This document shows, in pieces, positions 35,696 to 44,426 of a stretch of DNA of 64,000 bases. Position numbers and translations under genes: made by a program. The stretch comes from Streptomyces canus. Its GTDB lineage: Bacteria > Actinomycetota > Actinomycetes > Streptomycetales > Streptomycetaceae. The DNA is taken from NCBI RefSeq assembly GCF_030816965.1, contig NZ_JAUSYQ010000002.1, positions 6,624,001 to 6,688,000 on the forward strand. Direction: 5' to 3'. The first letter of the stretch is position 1, and each line of letters starts with the position of its first letter. Under the pieces are notes generated by a model. That model was given only the letters and a program-made list of their open reading frames with translations. It made no database searches and was not told the DNA's origin.

Positions 35696-36553
35696 GTGCG
35701 CATCGATCTGCACTGCCACTCCACGGCCTCCGACGGGACCGACACGCCCGCCGAGCTGGTGCGGAATGCCGCCGCTGCGGGGCTGGACGTCATCGCCCTC
35801 ACCGATCACGACACCACCCGTGGGTACGGCGCGGCCATCGCCGCGCTGCCTGTGGGACTGACCCTCGTCACCGGGGCCGAGCTGTCCTGCCGGATCGGCG
35901 GGGTGTCCATGCACATGCTGGCCTACCTCTTCGATCCCGAGGAGCCGGCGCTGCTCGCCGAGCGGGAGCTGGTGCGGGACGACCGGGTGCCCCGGGCGCG
36001 CGGGATGGTGGCCAGGCTTCAGGAGCTGGGCGTGCCGGTCACCTGGGAGCAGGTGGCGCGGATCGCCGGTGACGGGTCCGTCGGGCGGCCGCATGTCGCC
36101 ACCGCGCTCGTCGAGCTCGGGGTCGTCCAGAGCGTGGACGACGCCTTCACCGACGACTGGCTGGCCGACGGCGGGCGGGCCTACGTGGAGAAGCACGAGA
36201 CCGACCCCTTCGAGGCGATCCGGCTGGTCAAGGGGGCCGGCGGGGTCACCGTGTTCGCCCACCCGGGCGCGAGCAAGCGCGGTCACACCGTCCCGGAGCC
36301 CGCGATCGCCGAGATGGCCGCCGCCGGGCTCGACGGCATCGAGGTCGACCACATGGACCACGACGAGGACACGCGCGTACGACTGCGCGGGCTCGCCAGG
36401 GAACTGGGGCTGCTGACCACCGGCTCCAGCGACTACCACGGCAGCCGCAAGACGGTCGCCCTCGGCGAGTACACGACGGACCCCGAGGTGTACGGGGAGA
36501 TCACGCGGCGGGCGACGGGCGCGTTTCCCGTCCCGGGGACCGGCGGAATCTGA
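35696..36553 (+). CDS. PHP-domain metal-dependent phosphoesterase
   Basis: 285 residues from a GTG preceded by GGAG. Metal-binding motifs of the PHP family appear in order: DLHCHSTASDG, LTDHDTT, GAELSC, FAHPG and SSDYHG. The best match is to the RNase AM/YciV (TrpH-like) branch, which acts as a 5'-3' exonuclease on RNA or as a 3',5'-nucleotide bisphosphate phosphatase. I cannot choose between these. The open frame extends upstream to 35618 but lacks a ribosome site there. Confidence 0.93.
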   Translation: MRIDLHCHSTASDGTDTPAELVRNAAAAGLDVIALTDHDTTRGYGAAIAALPVGLTLVTGAELSCRIGGVSMHMLAYLFDPEEPALLAERELVRDDRVPRARGMVARLQELGVPVTWEQVARIAGDGSVGRPHVATALVELGVVQSVDDAFTDDWLADGGRAYVEKHETDPFEAIRLVKGAGGVTVFAHPGASKRGHTVPEPAIAEMAAAGLDGIEVDHMDHDEDTRVRLRGLARELGLLTTGSSDYHGSRKTVALGEYTTDPEVYGEITRRATGAFPVPGTGGI

Positions 36554-36635
36554 GGCTCGATCCCGCTTCCCGTCACCCGGCGCCGGGCCGTGCCCGGCTC
36601 CGTCTTCCACCCCCTTCGGTAAGGCCAGTTCCGTC

Positions 36636-37241
36636 ATGTTCGACGTCGCCGTCTTCGGCTCGCTCTTCCTCACCCTGTTCGTCATCATGGATCCCCCCGG
36701 GATCACCCCGATCTTCCTCGCGCTGACCGCCGGCCGGCCCGGCAAGGTGCAGAAGCGGATGGCCTTCCAGGCCGTCTGTGTCGCGGGTGGTGTCATCGCC
36801 GTCTTCGGGCTCCTGGGCCACCAGATCCTGAACTACCTGCATGTCTCCGTGCCCGCGCTGATGATCGCGGGCGGGCTGCTGCTCCTGCTGATCGCGCTCG
36901 ACCTGCTCACCGGCAAGACCGACGAACCGAAGCAGACCAAGGACGTGAACGTGGCGCTCGTCCCCCTGGGCATGCCGCTGCTTGCGGGTCCGGGTGCGAT
37001 CGTCTCCGTCATCCTCGCCGTGCAGAAGGCCCACAGCGTCGCCACACAGGTCTCGGTGTGGACGGCGATCCTCGCCATCCATGTCGTGCTGTGGCTGGTG
37101 ATGCGCTACTCGCTGCTGATCATCCGGGTCATCAAGGACGGCGGGGTCGTGCTGGTGACACGGCTCGCGGGCATGATGCTCTCCGCGATCGCCGTGCAGC
37201 AGATCATCAACGGGATCACCCAGGTGGTCCGGGCGGGCTGA
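36636..37241 (+). CDS. MarC-family integral membrane protein
   Basis: 201 residues with six membrane helices and the MarC hallmarks: FVIMDPPGITPIFLAL near the start, VPLGMPLLAGPGAIVSVILA in the middle, and LAGMMLSAIAVQQIINGI at the end. The family is named after the mar locus but has no proven transport role; multidrug export is disproved for E. coli MarC. It is 82 bp after the PHP gene and ends in a strong terminator. Confidence 0.93.
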   Translation: MFDVAVFGSLFLTLFVIMDPPGITPIFLALTAGRPGKVQKRMAFQAVCVAGGVIAVFGLLGHQILNYLHVSVPALMIAGGLLLLLIALDLLTGKTDEPKQTKDVNVALVPLGMPLLAGPGAIVSVILAVQKAHSVATQVSVWTAILAIHVVLWLVMRYSLLIIRVIKDGGVVLVTRLAGMMLSAIAVQQIINGITQVVRAG

Positions 37242-37259
37242 GCGGCCCTGGGTATGCGC

Positions 37260-37297
37260 AGAGCCCCCGCCCGGCGTCGATGCCTGGCGGGGGCTCT
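37260..37297. terminator. Bidirectional terminator
   Basis: A perfect 12-bp stem AGAGCCCCCGCC/GGCGGGGGCTCT with a 14-base loop lies between marC and the small convergent gene. Confidence 0.85.
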
Positions 37298-37323
37298 GAA
37301 GCTTCGGCGGTGATCCGCGTCTG

Positions 37324-37476
37324 TTACGAGGCCGAGGTGTCGGCCGGACGGATCCAGAGCCGCTGTCCTATGGCGGCGGCCTGCTGAACGATCCGGTTGA
37401 CGGAGGCGGCGTCCACGACAGTGCTGTCCACGGGCGTGCCGTCGACGTCGTCGAGTCGCATGATTTCGAAGCGCAT
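37324..37476 (-). CDS. Small conserved hypothetical protein (50 aa)
   Basis: 50 residues: MRFEIMRLDDVDGTPVDSTV followed by DAASVNRIVQQAAAIGQRLW and RPADTSAS. The start at 37476 has GGGAGA 7 bases upstream; an upstream in-frame ATG at 37557 is much less likely. I recall similar short proteins in many Streptomyces genomes. No motif is recognised. The 185-bp region between it and the divergent NYN gene is AT-rich and probably holds both promoters. Confidence 0.75.
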   Translation of the reverse strand: MRFEIMRLDDVDGTPVDSTVVDAASVNRIVQQAAAIGQRLWIRPADTSAS

Positions 37477-37670
37477 GGCTTCTCCCTTCGTCTGGTCATC
37501 CTCCTGCGGAGAATTACTGCGTACGTGAGTAGTCAACGGGGTGCGTGTTACAAACATTCCCTACGCTAAAGAAATTTTTCGAACAGCTAACTACTGACCG
37601 GTAAGTGAGTCTTCGGAGACTCCTTGGGACCGGTTGTGTTCGCAGCGTGACCGCCGGGACAATGGTGGCG

Positions 37671-38564
37671 ATGAACGACGACCTGGCGCCACTGAGCGCC
37701 CGCATCGACCGCACCAACGAGCTGCTCACGCGCATGCTCGCCGAGGTCGCGAAGACGCCCTCGACGCATGCGATCTTCGTCGACGCGGGATACCTCTACG
37801 CGGCCGCGGGACGACTCGTCGCCGGCACCGAGGACCGTCGCGCCTTCGACCTCGACGCCGAGGGCCTGATCGAGGCCCTCATCGACCGGGCCCGCACCAT
37901 CTTCGCGGACAGCAGGCTGCTGAGGGTCTACTGGTACGACGGCGCGAGACGCCGTATCCACACGTCGGAACAGCAGTCCATCGCCGAACTCCCGGACGTG
38001 AAGGTCCGGTTGGGCAACCTCAACGCCAACAACCAGCAGAAGGGCGTCGACTCGCTGATCCGCTCCGACCTGGAGTCCCTGGCCCGGCACCGCGCGATCA
38101 GCGACGCGGCACTGCTGGGCGGAGACGAGGACCTCGTCTCGGCGGTCGAGGCGGCCCAGGGCTACGGCGCCCGCGTGCACCTGTGGGGCATCGAGGCACC
38201 GGAGGGCCGCAACCAGGCGGAACCGCTCCTCTGGGAGGTCGACAGCCAGCGCACCCTCGACCTCGACTTCTTCAAGCCGTACGTCTCCCGGCGGGCGGCT
38301 GTGCCCTACGAGGCGACGACCACCCGGCCCGCCCGCGAGGACGTCCGTTTCGTGGGTGCGCAGATCGCCGCGAAGTGGCTTGCGGAGCGGGGGAGGGCGG
38401 CGCTGCAGGAGCTGCTGCCCGGCCATCCGTATCTGCCGGGCTCGGTGGACCAGGACCTGCTGGTGGAGGCGGAGGGGCTTCTCCAGTACTCACTGCGGGG
38501 GCAGGCGGATCTGCGACGGGCGCTGCGGGACGGGTTCTGGGAACATTTGCAGGGGCAGTACTGA
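37671..38564 (+). CDS. NYN-domain (LabA/PIN-like) ribonuclease-like protein
   Basis: 297 residues from ATG 37671; ATG 37662 is an alternative and neither has a perfect ribosome site. The NYN/PIN-like fold has acidic residues in FVDAGYLY, GVDSLIRSDL and GGDEDLVSAVEAAQGYG, which form the metal site in this nuclease family. The C-terminal 80 residues are helical. It probably cleaves RNA. There is no antitoxin gene adjacent. Convergent with the hydrolase gene at 38609. Confidence 0.9.
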   Translation: MNDDLAPLSARIDRTNELLTRMLAEVAKTPSTHAIFVDAGYLYAAAGRLVAGTEDRRAFDLDAEGLIEALIDRARTIFADSRLLRVYWYDGARRRIHTSEQQSIAELPDVKVRLGNLNANNQQKGVDSLIRSDLESLARHRAISDAALLGGDEDLVSAVEAAQGYGARVHLWGIEAPEGRNQAEPLLWEVDSQRTLDLDFFKPYVSRRAAVPYEATTTRPAREDVRFVGAQIAAKWLAERGRAALQELLPGHPYLPGSVDQDLLVEAEGLLQYSLRGQADLRRALRDGFWEHLQGQY

Positions 38565-38608
38565 TCGCTCGTCGGCAGTGCCGAGCGCTTGCCGGCCGTA
38601 CTGACCGC

Positions 38609-39478
38609 TCAACGGCCGACGCTGTCCCAGAAGTCGGCCAGGGCGCGGGCCGTGGGGAGGGGCTGGTCGGCGTTGGGGGAGTGTTCGGCTCCGGGGATCA
38701 CCGTGCGGCGGGCGCCCAGTCGTACGGCCATGTCGTCGAGCAGAGGCACCGGCCAGGTGTCGTCCTGCGATCCTGACAGGACGTGGAACGGCAGCGGGAC
38801 GGTGGCGAGTTTGCCGACCCGGTCCGGCTCGGTGCACAACTGGCGTCCCGTCGCGAGGAGTTGGGCGGGCTTGTTGCCCAGCCAGCGGCGGCGGAGCTGT
38901 TCGACGTCCCCGATGCCCTGGGCGGGACCGCCGACCTCCTCCGGCGGTCCCATGGCCAGGATGGCGTCCCACACCTCGGTCATCGTCATCACACCGAGCG
39001 CGTCCCGCAGCAGCTTCACGCGCTGTTGCTGGGAGTCGGAGATCTGCGCGGGGCCCGAGGAGACGAGGGTGAAGGACAGGAAGGGCGAGTGGTCGAGCAG
39101 TACGGCAGCGCGCGCGATCTGACCGCCCAGGGAATGCCCGACCAGGTGCACGGGTGTGTCGATTGCGTCGGCCTGGGCGAGCACGTCCCGCGCCAACTCG
39201 CCTCGCGCGTAGGCGGATTCGTCGGTATCCGGCCCGTCCGACTCGAACTGTCCTCGGCCGTCCACGGCCACGACCCGGTATCCGCGCGCCGTGAGCGGCT
39301 CGTGGAGCAGCGTGAAGTCCTCCTTGCTCCCCGTGAAACCGGGCAGCAGCAGCGCGGTGCCCTTCTCGGCGACACCGGGGGGCACGGCCGAGTCCATGAC
39401 CGCGAACTCACCGCGGGCGGTGCGCAGGCGGTAGGCACGGGCGCCGGGGGGCGGGGTGAAGACGGCTCGGGTGCTCAC
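38609..39478 (-). CDS. Alpha/beta hydrolase
   Basis: 289 residues from a GTG at 39478. Canonical fold: LLLPGFTGSKEDF (oxyanion loop), the nucleophile elbow VGHSLGGQ, acid LSGSQDDTWPVP and the catalytic His in GAEHSPNADQP. Probably an esterase or hydrolase for a small molecule. TACCCT ends 6 bases before the GTG with no ribosome site, so this may be a leaderless mRNA. The 100-residue upstream in-frame extension is Arg/Pro rich and rejected. Substrate unknown. Confidence 0.9.
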   Translation of the reverse strand: MSTRAVFTPPPGARAYRLRTARGEFAVMDSAVPPGVAEKGTALLLPGFTGSKEDFTLLHEPLTARGYRVVAVDGRGQFESDGPDTDESAYARGELARDVLAQADAIDTPVHLVGHSLGGQIARAAVLLDHSPFLSFTLVSSGPAQISDSQQQRVKLLRDALGVMTMTEVWDAILAMGPPEEVGGPAQGIGDVEQLRRRWLGNKPAQLLATGRQLCTEPDRVGKLATVPLPFHVLSGSQDDTWPVPLLDDMAVRLGARRTVIPGAEHSPNADQPLPTARALADFWDSVGR

Positions 39479-39484
39479 GGGGTG

Positions 39485-39490
39485 AGGGTA
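39485..39490 (-). promoter_or_regulatory. -10 box, probable leaderless start
   Basis: TACCCT on the minus strand, 6 bases before the GTG at 39478. Confidence 0.35.
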
Positions 39491-39573
39491 TCGGGCGGGG
39501 GTGAGGGGCCGACGCCGTAGGGGGGGGCGCCGCGGGGTGCCGCAGACGGTGGCGCGGGGCGGGGCGCCGCAGA

Positions 39574-39619
39574 CGCGCCCACGCGGGGGAGGCGCATATG
39601 GATACAGCCCCGCGCCCCT
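39574..39619. repeat. Streptomyces dispersed intergenic repeat, copy A
   Basis: CGCGCCCACGCGG...GATACAGCCCCGCGCCCC is an element common in Streptomyces intergenic regions. A second copy is at 43686-43731. It lies in the 238-bp gap between the hydrolase and helicase genes. Confidence 0.6.
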
Positions 39620-39716
39620 TGGAGGGTGTGGTCGGCGTCGGCTGCCACGGACCGGTGCGGGGCGGGGACGCCGACGGCCCGGCCCCAGGTGAAGGGGCCG
39701 GGCCGTCGGTATGGGA

Positions 39717-42488
39717 TCAGCTGTCCGCGGGCTCCGCGGCGGCCGTCTTGCGGGTCCGGCGGCGCGGCGCGGCAACCTTCGGCTCCTGGTCCGCCTGGGC
39801 CGGGATGTCGGCGGTCACCGCCGGCTCGGCGGCCTTGCGGGTGGTACGCCGACGGGGCTTGGCCTCGACCGTGTCCGCGACGACCTCGGCGGTGGCCGCG
39901 GTCTTGCGGGTGCGGCGCGGCTTGACCTCCGCGGTCTCCGCCGTGTCGGTGGCCTCCGGCGTCGCGGTCGTGGTCTTGCGAGTGCGGCGCGGCTTGCCGG
40001 CCGTGCCTTCCGCGGTGTCCACTGCCGTCTCGGCCGCCTTCGCCGAGCTCGCCGTCTTTCGCGTACGCCGTGGGTTGGCCACTTCGACCGCCTCCGGCTC
40101 CCGGACCGCCTGGGCCGGGATGTCGGCGGTCACGGCGGGCTCGGCGGCCTTGCGGGTACGGCGGCGCGGCTTGGCATCCGTAGCCTCGGCCGCGTCCACG
40201 GCGGCTTCTGCGGCCGGAGCCGCAGTCGCCGTCTTGCGGGTGCGGCGGGGCTTGGCCTCGGTGGCTTCGGCCGTGTCCAGGGCGGCTTCTGCCGCCGGAG
40301 TGGCGGTAGCTGCCTTGCGGGTGCGGCGGGGCTTGGCCTCGGTGGCTTCGGCCGTGTCCAGGGCGGCTTCTGCGGCCGGAGCCGCAGTCGCCGTCTTGCG
40401 GGTGCGGCGGGGCTTGGCCTCGGTGGCTTCGGCCGTGTCCACCGCGGTTTCGGCGGCGGTCGTAGCCGTGGCGGCGGCCTTGCGGGTACGGCGCGGCTTG
40501 ACCTCCGCGGTCTCCGCCGTGTCGGCGGTGGCCTCCGGCGTCGCGGTCGCGGTCTTGCGGGTGCGGCGCGGCTTGGTGGCCGTGCCTTCCGCGGTGTCCA
40601 CCGCCGTCTCGGCGGCGGGAGCCGCAGCCGCGGACTTCCGCGTCCGCCGCGGCTTGGTCTCCGTGGCTTCGGCCGTGTCCAGGGCGGCCTCTGCGGCCGG
40701 GGCCGCAGCAGCCGTCTTGCGCGTACGGCGCGGCTTCGTGGCCGGAGCGGCCTCGGTGACCGGCGTGGTCTCGACGACCGTCTCCACCGCGGTCGGCGTC
40801 TCCGCGGACCTGCGGGTCCGGCGGCGGCGCGGCTTGGCCGGGGTCTCGGTGTCGAGCGACGGGCCCTCCGCCGCCGTGACGGCGGACTCCGCGGCCTCGG
40901 ACACGACCGGCTCGACCGCCGCCGCTGCCGTGGTCACCGTGGCCGGAGCCGAGTCGGACGCCCCGCCGCGGGTGCGGCGACGACGGCGCGGGGTGCGGGT
41001 CGCGGTGGTGTCCTCGACCGCGGTGGTCTCCGACGGGGCGACCGCCTCGGTGGGGGCCGCCGCGTCCGAGGTACCACCACGGGTACGACGGCGACGGCGC
41101 GGTGTGCGCTCCGAACGCTCGTGGTCGGCGGAGCGGGACTCGTCCCGGCCACCACGCCCGCGACCCCGGTCACGGTCACCGCGGCCGCGTGCCCCGCGTC
41201 CGCCCGGCTCGCCCAGGTCCTCCAGCTCCTCCGCGGCGAGCCCCGCGCGCGTGCGCTCGGCCCGCGGCAGGACACCCTTGGTGCCCGCGGGGATGCTCAA
41301 CTCCTCGTAGAAGTGCGGGGAGGTGGAGTACGTCTCCGGCGGATCGTTGAAGTTGAGCTCGAGCGCCTTGTTGATCAGCTGCCAGCGCGGGATGTCGTCC
41401 CAGTCGACGAGGGTGATCGCGATGCCCTTGGCACCCGCGCGACCGGTACGGCCGATGCGGTGCAGGTACGTCTTCTCCTCTTCGGGAGACTGGTAGTTGA
41501 TGACGTGCGTGACGCCCTCGACGTCGATACCACGGGCCGCGACGTCGGTGCAGACGAGCACGTCCACCTTGCCGTTGCGGAAGGCGCGCAGCGCCTGCTC
41601 ACGGGCGCCCTGGCCCAGGTCGCCGTGGACCGCGCCGGCGGCGAAGCCGCGCTGCTGGAGCTGGTCGGCCAGGTCGGCCGCGGTGCGCTTGGTGCGGCAG
41701 AAGACCATGACCAGCCCCCGGCCGTCGGCCTGCAGTATGCGCGCGACCATCTCGGGCTTGTCCATGTTGTGCGCGCGGTACACGTGCTGCTTGGTGTTCG
41801 CGACCGTCCTGCCCGCGTCGTCGGGCGAGGTGGCGTTGATGTGCGTGGGCTGCGACATGTAGCGGCGGGCGAGACCGATGACCGCGCCCGGCATGGTCGC
41901 CGAGAACAGCATCGTCTGGCGGCGGGCCGGCAACATGTTGATGATCTTCTCGACGTCGGGCAGGAAGCCCAGGTCGAGCATCTCGTCGGCCTCGTCGAGG
42001 ACGAGCGCCTTGATGTGGCCGAGGTTGAGCTTCTTCTGGCCCGCGAGGTCCAGCAGCCGGCCCGGGGTGCCGACCACGACGTCGACGCCCTTCTTGAGGG
42101 CCTCGACCTGGGGCTCGTAGGCGCGGCCGCCGTAGATGGCGAGAACGCGGACGTTGCGCACCTTGCCCGCGGTCTGCAGGTCGTTGGTGACCTGGGTGCA
42201 CAGCTCGCGCGTGGGGACGACGACGAGCGCCTGAGGGGCGTCGGTGAGGTCCTCGGGCTTGGCGCGGCCGGCTTCGACGTCGGCGGGGACGGTGACGCGC
42301 TCGAGGAGCGGAAGGCCGAAGCCCAGCGTCTTGCCGGTGCCGGTCTTGGCCTGGCCGATGACGTCGGAGCCGGAGAGGGCGACCGGGAGCGTCATCTGCT
42401 GGATGGGGAACGGGTTGATGATGCCGACGGCTTCGAGGGCCTCGGCCGTCTCGGTGAGAATCCCGAGATCGCGGAAGGTCGTAGTCAG
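39717..42488 (-). CDS. DEAD-box RNA helicase with long repetitive C-terminus, probable CTG start
   Basis: 923 residues if started at the CTG at 42486-42488. Motifs in order: Q-motif (Phe5, NPFPIQ to Gln30), Walker A AKTGTGKT (47-54), PTREL, GTPGR, VLDEADEM, FSATMP, and the C-terminal HRIGRTGRAG. The first ATG (42395) would remove Phe5 and Gln30, which bind ATP in DEAD proteins, so it is unlikely; AAGAGG precedes the CTG. From about residue 575 the protein is Ala/Thr/Arg/Lys rich, with about 13 copies of a KPRRTRK-centred repeat, probably a basic RNA-binding tail. Counterpart of mycobacterial rhlE (Rv3211). Confidence 0.93.
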   Translation of the reverse strand: MTTTFRDLGILTETAEALEAVGIINPFPIQQMTLPVALSGSDVIGQAKTGTGKTLGFGLPLLERVTVPADVEAGRAKPEDLTDAPQALVVVPTRELCTQVTNDLQTAGKVRNVRVLAIYGGRAYEPQVEALKKGVDVVVGTPGRLLDLAGQKKLNLGHIKALVLDEADEMLDLGFLPDVEKIINMLPARRQTMLFSATMPGAVIGLARRYMSQPTHINATSPDDAGRTVANTKQHVYRAHNMDKPEMVARILQADGRGLVMVFCRTKRTAADLADQLQQRGFAAGAVHGDLGQGAREQALRAFRNGKVDVLVCTDVAARGIDVEGVTHVINYQSPEEEKTYLHRIGRTGRAGAKGIAITLVDWDDIPRWQLINKALELNFNDPPETYSTSPHFYEELSIPAGTKGVLPRAERTRAGLAAEELEDLGEPGGRGARGRGDRDRGRGRGGRDESRSADHERSERTPRRRRRTRGGTSDAAAPTEAVAPSETTAVEDTTATRTPRRRRRTRGGASDSAPATVTTAAAAVEPVVSEAAESAVTAAEGPSLDTETPAKPRRRRTRRSAETPTAVETVVETTPVTEAAPATKPRRTRKTAAAAPAAEAALDTAEATETKPRRTRKSAAAAPAAETAVDTAEGTATKPRRTRKTATATPEATADTAETAEVKPRRTRKAAATATTAAETAVDTAEATEAKPRRTRKTATAAPAAEAALDTAEATEAKPRRTRKAATATPAAEAALDTAEATEAKPRRTRKTATAAPAAEAAVDAAEATDAKPRRRTRKAAEPAVTADIPAQAVREPEAVEVANPRRTRKTASSAKAAETAVDTAEGTAGKPRRTRKTTTATPEATDTAETAEVKPRRTRKTAATAEVVADTVEAKPRRRTTRKAAEPAVTADIPAQADQEPKVAAPRRRTRKTAAAEPADS
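39740..40765 (-). repeat. In-frame tandem repeats in helicase gene (about 80-96 bp units)
   Basis: About 13 units encode a PRRTRK-centred motif of 26-31 residues separated by Ala/Thr/Glu spacers (AAEAALDTAEATEA). The copies between about 40190 and 40480 are nearly identical in DNA. Copy number is therefore likely to vary between strains. Confidence 0.85.
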
Positions 42489-42890
42489 GGTGCTGCCTCT
42501 TCTGTGTGCGCGGTGCGAGGCGAGCGCGGGGGGTCGTCTACCGTGCTGGGGACGTCGGCTGCCTTACGGGCTAAGCCGTAATGGCACGGGACCACTGCCG
42601 ACGCTCTAGCGCTCGTACCGCTGAGGGTCCCCCTCCGAACTCCGTACGCACTGTGCCGTACGGGCGAGGAGGGCTGTCGGGTCGGAGCCGATCGGGCCAC
42701 CGACCGGGCATCCTCATACGTGCGGCCTGTCGAGGTTCGGTGCACTCATGAAGTGCCGTCGTACCAGCAGGCGCATTACCACCATACCCCGGAATCGTGC
42801 ACATGCGATGGCCGATTTGGTCACGTAGTCGTCGTCACACTGATTGACCAGGGCCTTCCGCCGTCCGGAGAGCGGGCTATTGTGCGCTTC
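42489..42890. other. 402-bp intergenic region between helicase and ferritin-like genes
   Basis: Divergent promoter region without a gene. A CGTACG palindrome occurs twice around 42645-42665, and 42745-42850 is AT-richer. TATTGT (42878-42883) ends 7 bases before the ferritin-like ATG and could give a leaderless mRNA. The length suggests that the helicase mRNA has a long untranslated leader, as is common for cold-induced helicases; this is inference. Confidence 0.5.
42878..42883 (+). promoter_or_regulatory. -10 box, probable leaderless start
   Basis: TATTGT, 7 bases before the ATG at 42891; no Shine-Dalgarno sequence is visible in between. Confidence 0.4.
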
Positions 42891-43637
42891 ATGACGACCT
42901 CTGACAAGCCCGACAACGCCTCCGAGCCCCCTGCCGAACCCACCGGAGTCGCCGCCCAGGACTGGACGAAGGCCTCCGCCGACCCGCAGTACCGAGCCGC
43001 GGTCGTCGACCTGCTCGGCGCGCTCGCGTACGGCGAACTGGCGGCCTTCGAGCGGCTCGCGGAGGACGCGAAGCTGGCGCCGACGCTGGCGGACAAGGCG
43101 GAGCTGGCGAAGATGGCGTCGGCCGAGTTCCACCACTACGAGAAGCTGCGCGACCGGCTGGCCGAGATCGGTGAGGAGCCGACGCTCGCGATGGAGCCGT
43201 TCGTCGCGGCTCTCGACGGCTTCCACCGGCAGACGGCTCCGTCGGACTGGCTGGAGGGGCTCGTCAAGGCGTACGTCGGCGACTCGATCGCCAGTGACTT
43301 CTACCGTGAGGTCGCGGCGCGGCTCGACGCGGACTCGCGCGAGCTGGTGCTGGCCGTCCTCGACGACACCGGGCACGCCGGGTTCGCCGTCGAGAAGGTG
43401 CGCGCGGCGATCGACGCGGACCCGCGGGTGGGCGGCCGACTGGCCCTGTGGGCGCGGCGGTTGATGGGGGAGGCACTGTCGCAGTCGCAGCGGGTCGTCG
43501 CCGACCGGGACGCGTTGTCGACGATGCTCGTGGGTGGCGTCGCCGACGGGTTCGATCTCGCCGAGGTGGGGCGGATGTTCTCGCGGATCACCGAGGCGCA
43601 CACGAAGCGGATGGCCGCGCTGGGCCTGGCGGCTTAG
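42891..43637 (+). CDS. Ferritin-like (MiaE_2-type) diiron-fold protein
   Basis: 248 residues from the ATG at 42891; the upstream frame to 42720 looks non-coding. A four-helix bundle carries the metal-type residues GELAAFERLAED and AEFHHYEKL (ExxH), with FYREVAARL in a later helix. It belongs to the actinobacterial ferritin-like group related to tRNA hydroxylase MiaE (PF13794), which may carry a diiron site. No substrate is established. It is adjacent to the helicase gene as Rv3210c is to rhlE. Confidence 0.88.
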   Translation: MTTSDKPDNASEPPAEPTGVAAQDWTKASADPQYRAAVVDLLGALAYGELAAFERLAEDAKLAPTLADKAELAKMASAEFHHYEKLRDRLAEIGEEPTLAMEPFVAALDGFHRQTAPSDWLEGLVKAYVGDSIASDFYREVAARLDADSRELVLAVLDDTGHAGFAVEKVRAAIDADPRVGGRLALWARRLMGEALSQSQRVVADRDALSTMLVGGVADGFDLAEVGRMFSRITEAHTKRMAALGLAA

Positions 43638-43685
43638 CGCTCTGGGAGGGGGCTCAGGTCGTCTCGCGGCCGCGTGGGGGCTGGT

Positions 43686-43731
43686 CGCGCCCACGCGGCG
43701 GAGCCGCGGATCGATACCGCCCCGCGCCCCT
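43686..43731. repeat. Streptomyces dispersed intergenic repeat, copy B
   Basis: CGCGCCCACGCGG...GATACCGCCCCGCGCCCC is similar to copy A at 39574-39619. A 9-bp stem CCGCGTGGG/CCCACGCGG (43670-43698) overlaps it and can form a hairpin between two convergent genes. Confidence 0.6.
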
Positions 43732-43745
43732 GAAGGAGTCGGTGC

Positions 43746-44015
43746 TTACGCCGGCGCTGATCGCCGCAGCCTGCCGTTCGGCCGCAGGAGCAGGGACAGC
43801 GACGCCACCGAGACCACTGCCGCGCCCAGGAGGATCAGCAGGATGTTGCCCGGGTCCAGCGCGGTGTGGGTCACGAAGGCGCCGAAGAGGGCTCCGGCGG
43901 TACCCGTGGCGAGGACCAGGGAGCGGGTCGGCAGGCGGTGGGCGAGGCGGTGTACCGCCACCCCTGCCAGTACAAGACCGAGAAGTGCGGAGCCGAGCGT
44001 TTCGATCAACATCAT
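43746..44015 (-). CDS. Small integral membrane protein
   Basis: 89 residues from the first of two adjacent ATGs (44015), with GGGAGGGAC upstream. Three hydrophobic helices: LIETLGSALLGLVLAGVAV, LVLATGTAGALFGAFV and ILLILLGAAVVSVASLSLLL, with a short basic tail. It resembles GlsB/YeaQ/YmgE or transglycosylase-associated small membrane proteins; the match is weak. Function unknown. Equivalent in position to Rv3209. Confidence 0.75.
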   Translation of the reverse strand: MMLIETLGSALLGLVLAGVAVHRLAHRLPTRSLVLATGTAGALFGAFVTHTALDPGNILLILLGAAVVSVASLSLLLRPNGRLRRSAPA

Positions 44016-44145
44016 GGGGTCCCTCCCACACGGCCACACTGCGCATCACGGTCGTAGCCCGTCATACCCGTGACCTGCGGAATGCAATCCTCCTCCGTGT
44101 GGTCCCCGTGCTCCATACGTGGAGAAAAAGAATCTTGCCCGCGGC

Positions 44146-44190
44146 ACGAAGAGGGGCCCGGCGACTTCCGGTCGCCGGGCCCCTCTTCGT
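44146..44190. terminator. Strong bidirectional hairpin after DUF3107 gene
   Basis: A perfect 20-bp stem (44146-44165 with 44171-44190) with loop TTCCG lies 9 bases beyond the DUF3107 stop. Confidence 0.88.
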
Positions 44191-44198
44191 CTGTCCGC

Positions 44199-44426
44199 CT
44201 ACAGCGCGCCGAAGCCCACCTTGCGCGGAGCCGGCTCACCGAGCTCGACGTACGCCAGACGGTCGGCCGGGACGAGGACCTTGCGGCCGTGCTCGTCCAC
44301 CAGGCTCAGCAGCTGAGACTTGCCGGCCAGGGCCTCCGCCACCGCCCGCTCGACCTCCTCGGCGCTCTGACCGCTCTCCAGAACGATCTCGCGGGGCGCG
44401 TGCTGCACGCCGATCTTGACCTCCAC
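44199..44426 (-). CDS. DUF3107 small conserved protein
   Basis: 75 residues from a GTG with GGAGGGAC upstream (VEVKIGVQHAPREIVLESGQ). The family is short, actinobacterial and next to a TetR gene in most genomes (Rv3208A in M. tuberculosis). Its role is unknown. It lies 177 bp downstream of the TetR gene on the same strand and is closed by the 20-bp hairpin. Confidence 0.92.
   Translation of the reverse strand: MEVKIGVQHAPREIVLESGQSAEEVERAVAEALAGKSQLLSLVDEHGRKVLVPADRLAYVELGEPAPRKVGFGAL

Noticed and set aside
39711..42581. A 956-codon open frame on the plus strand opposite the helicase gene
   Set aside because: It is the antisense shadow of repetitive GC-rich coding sequence and has no domains.
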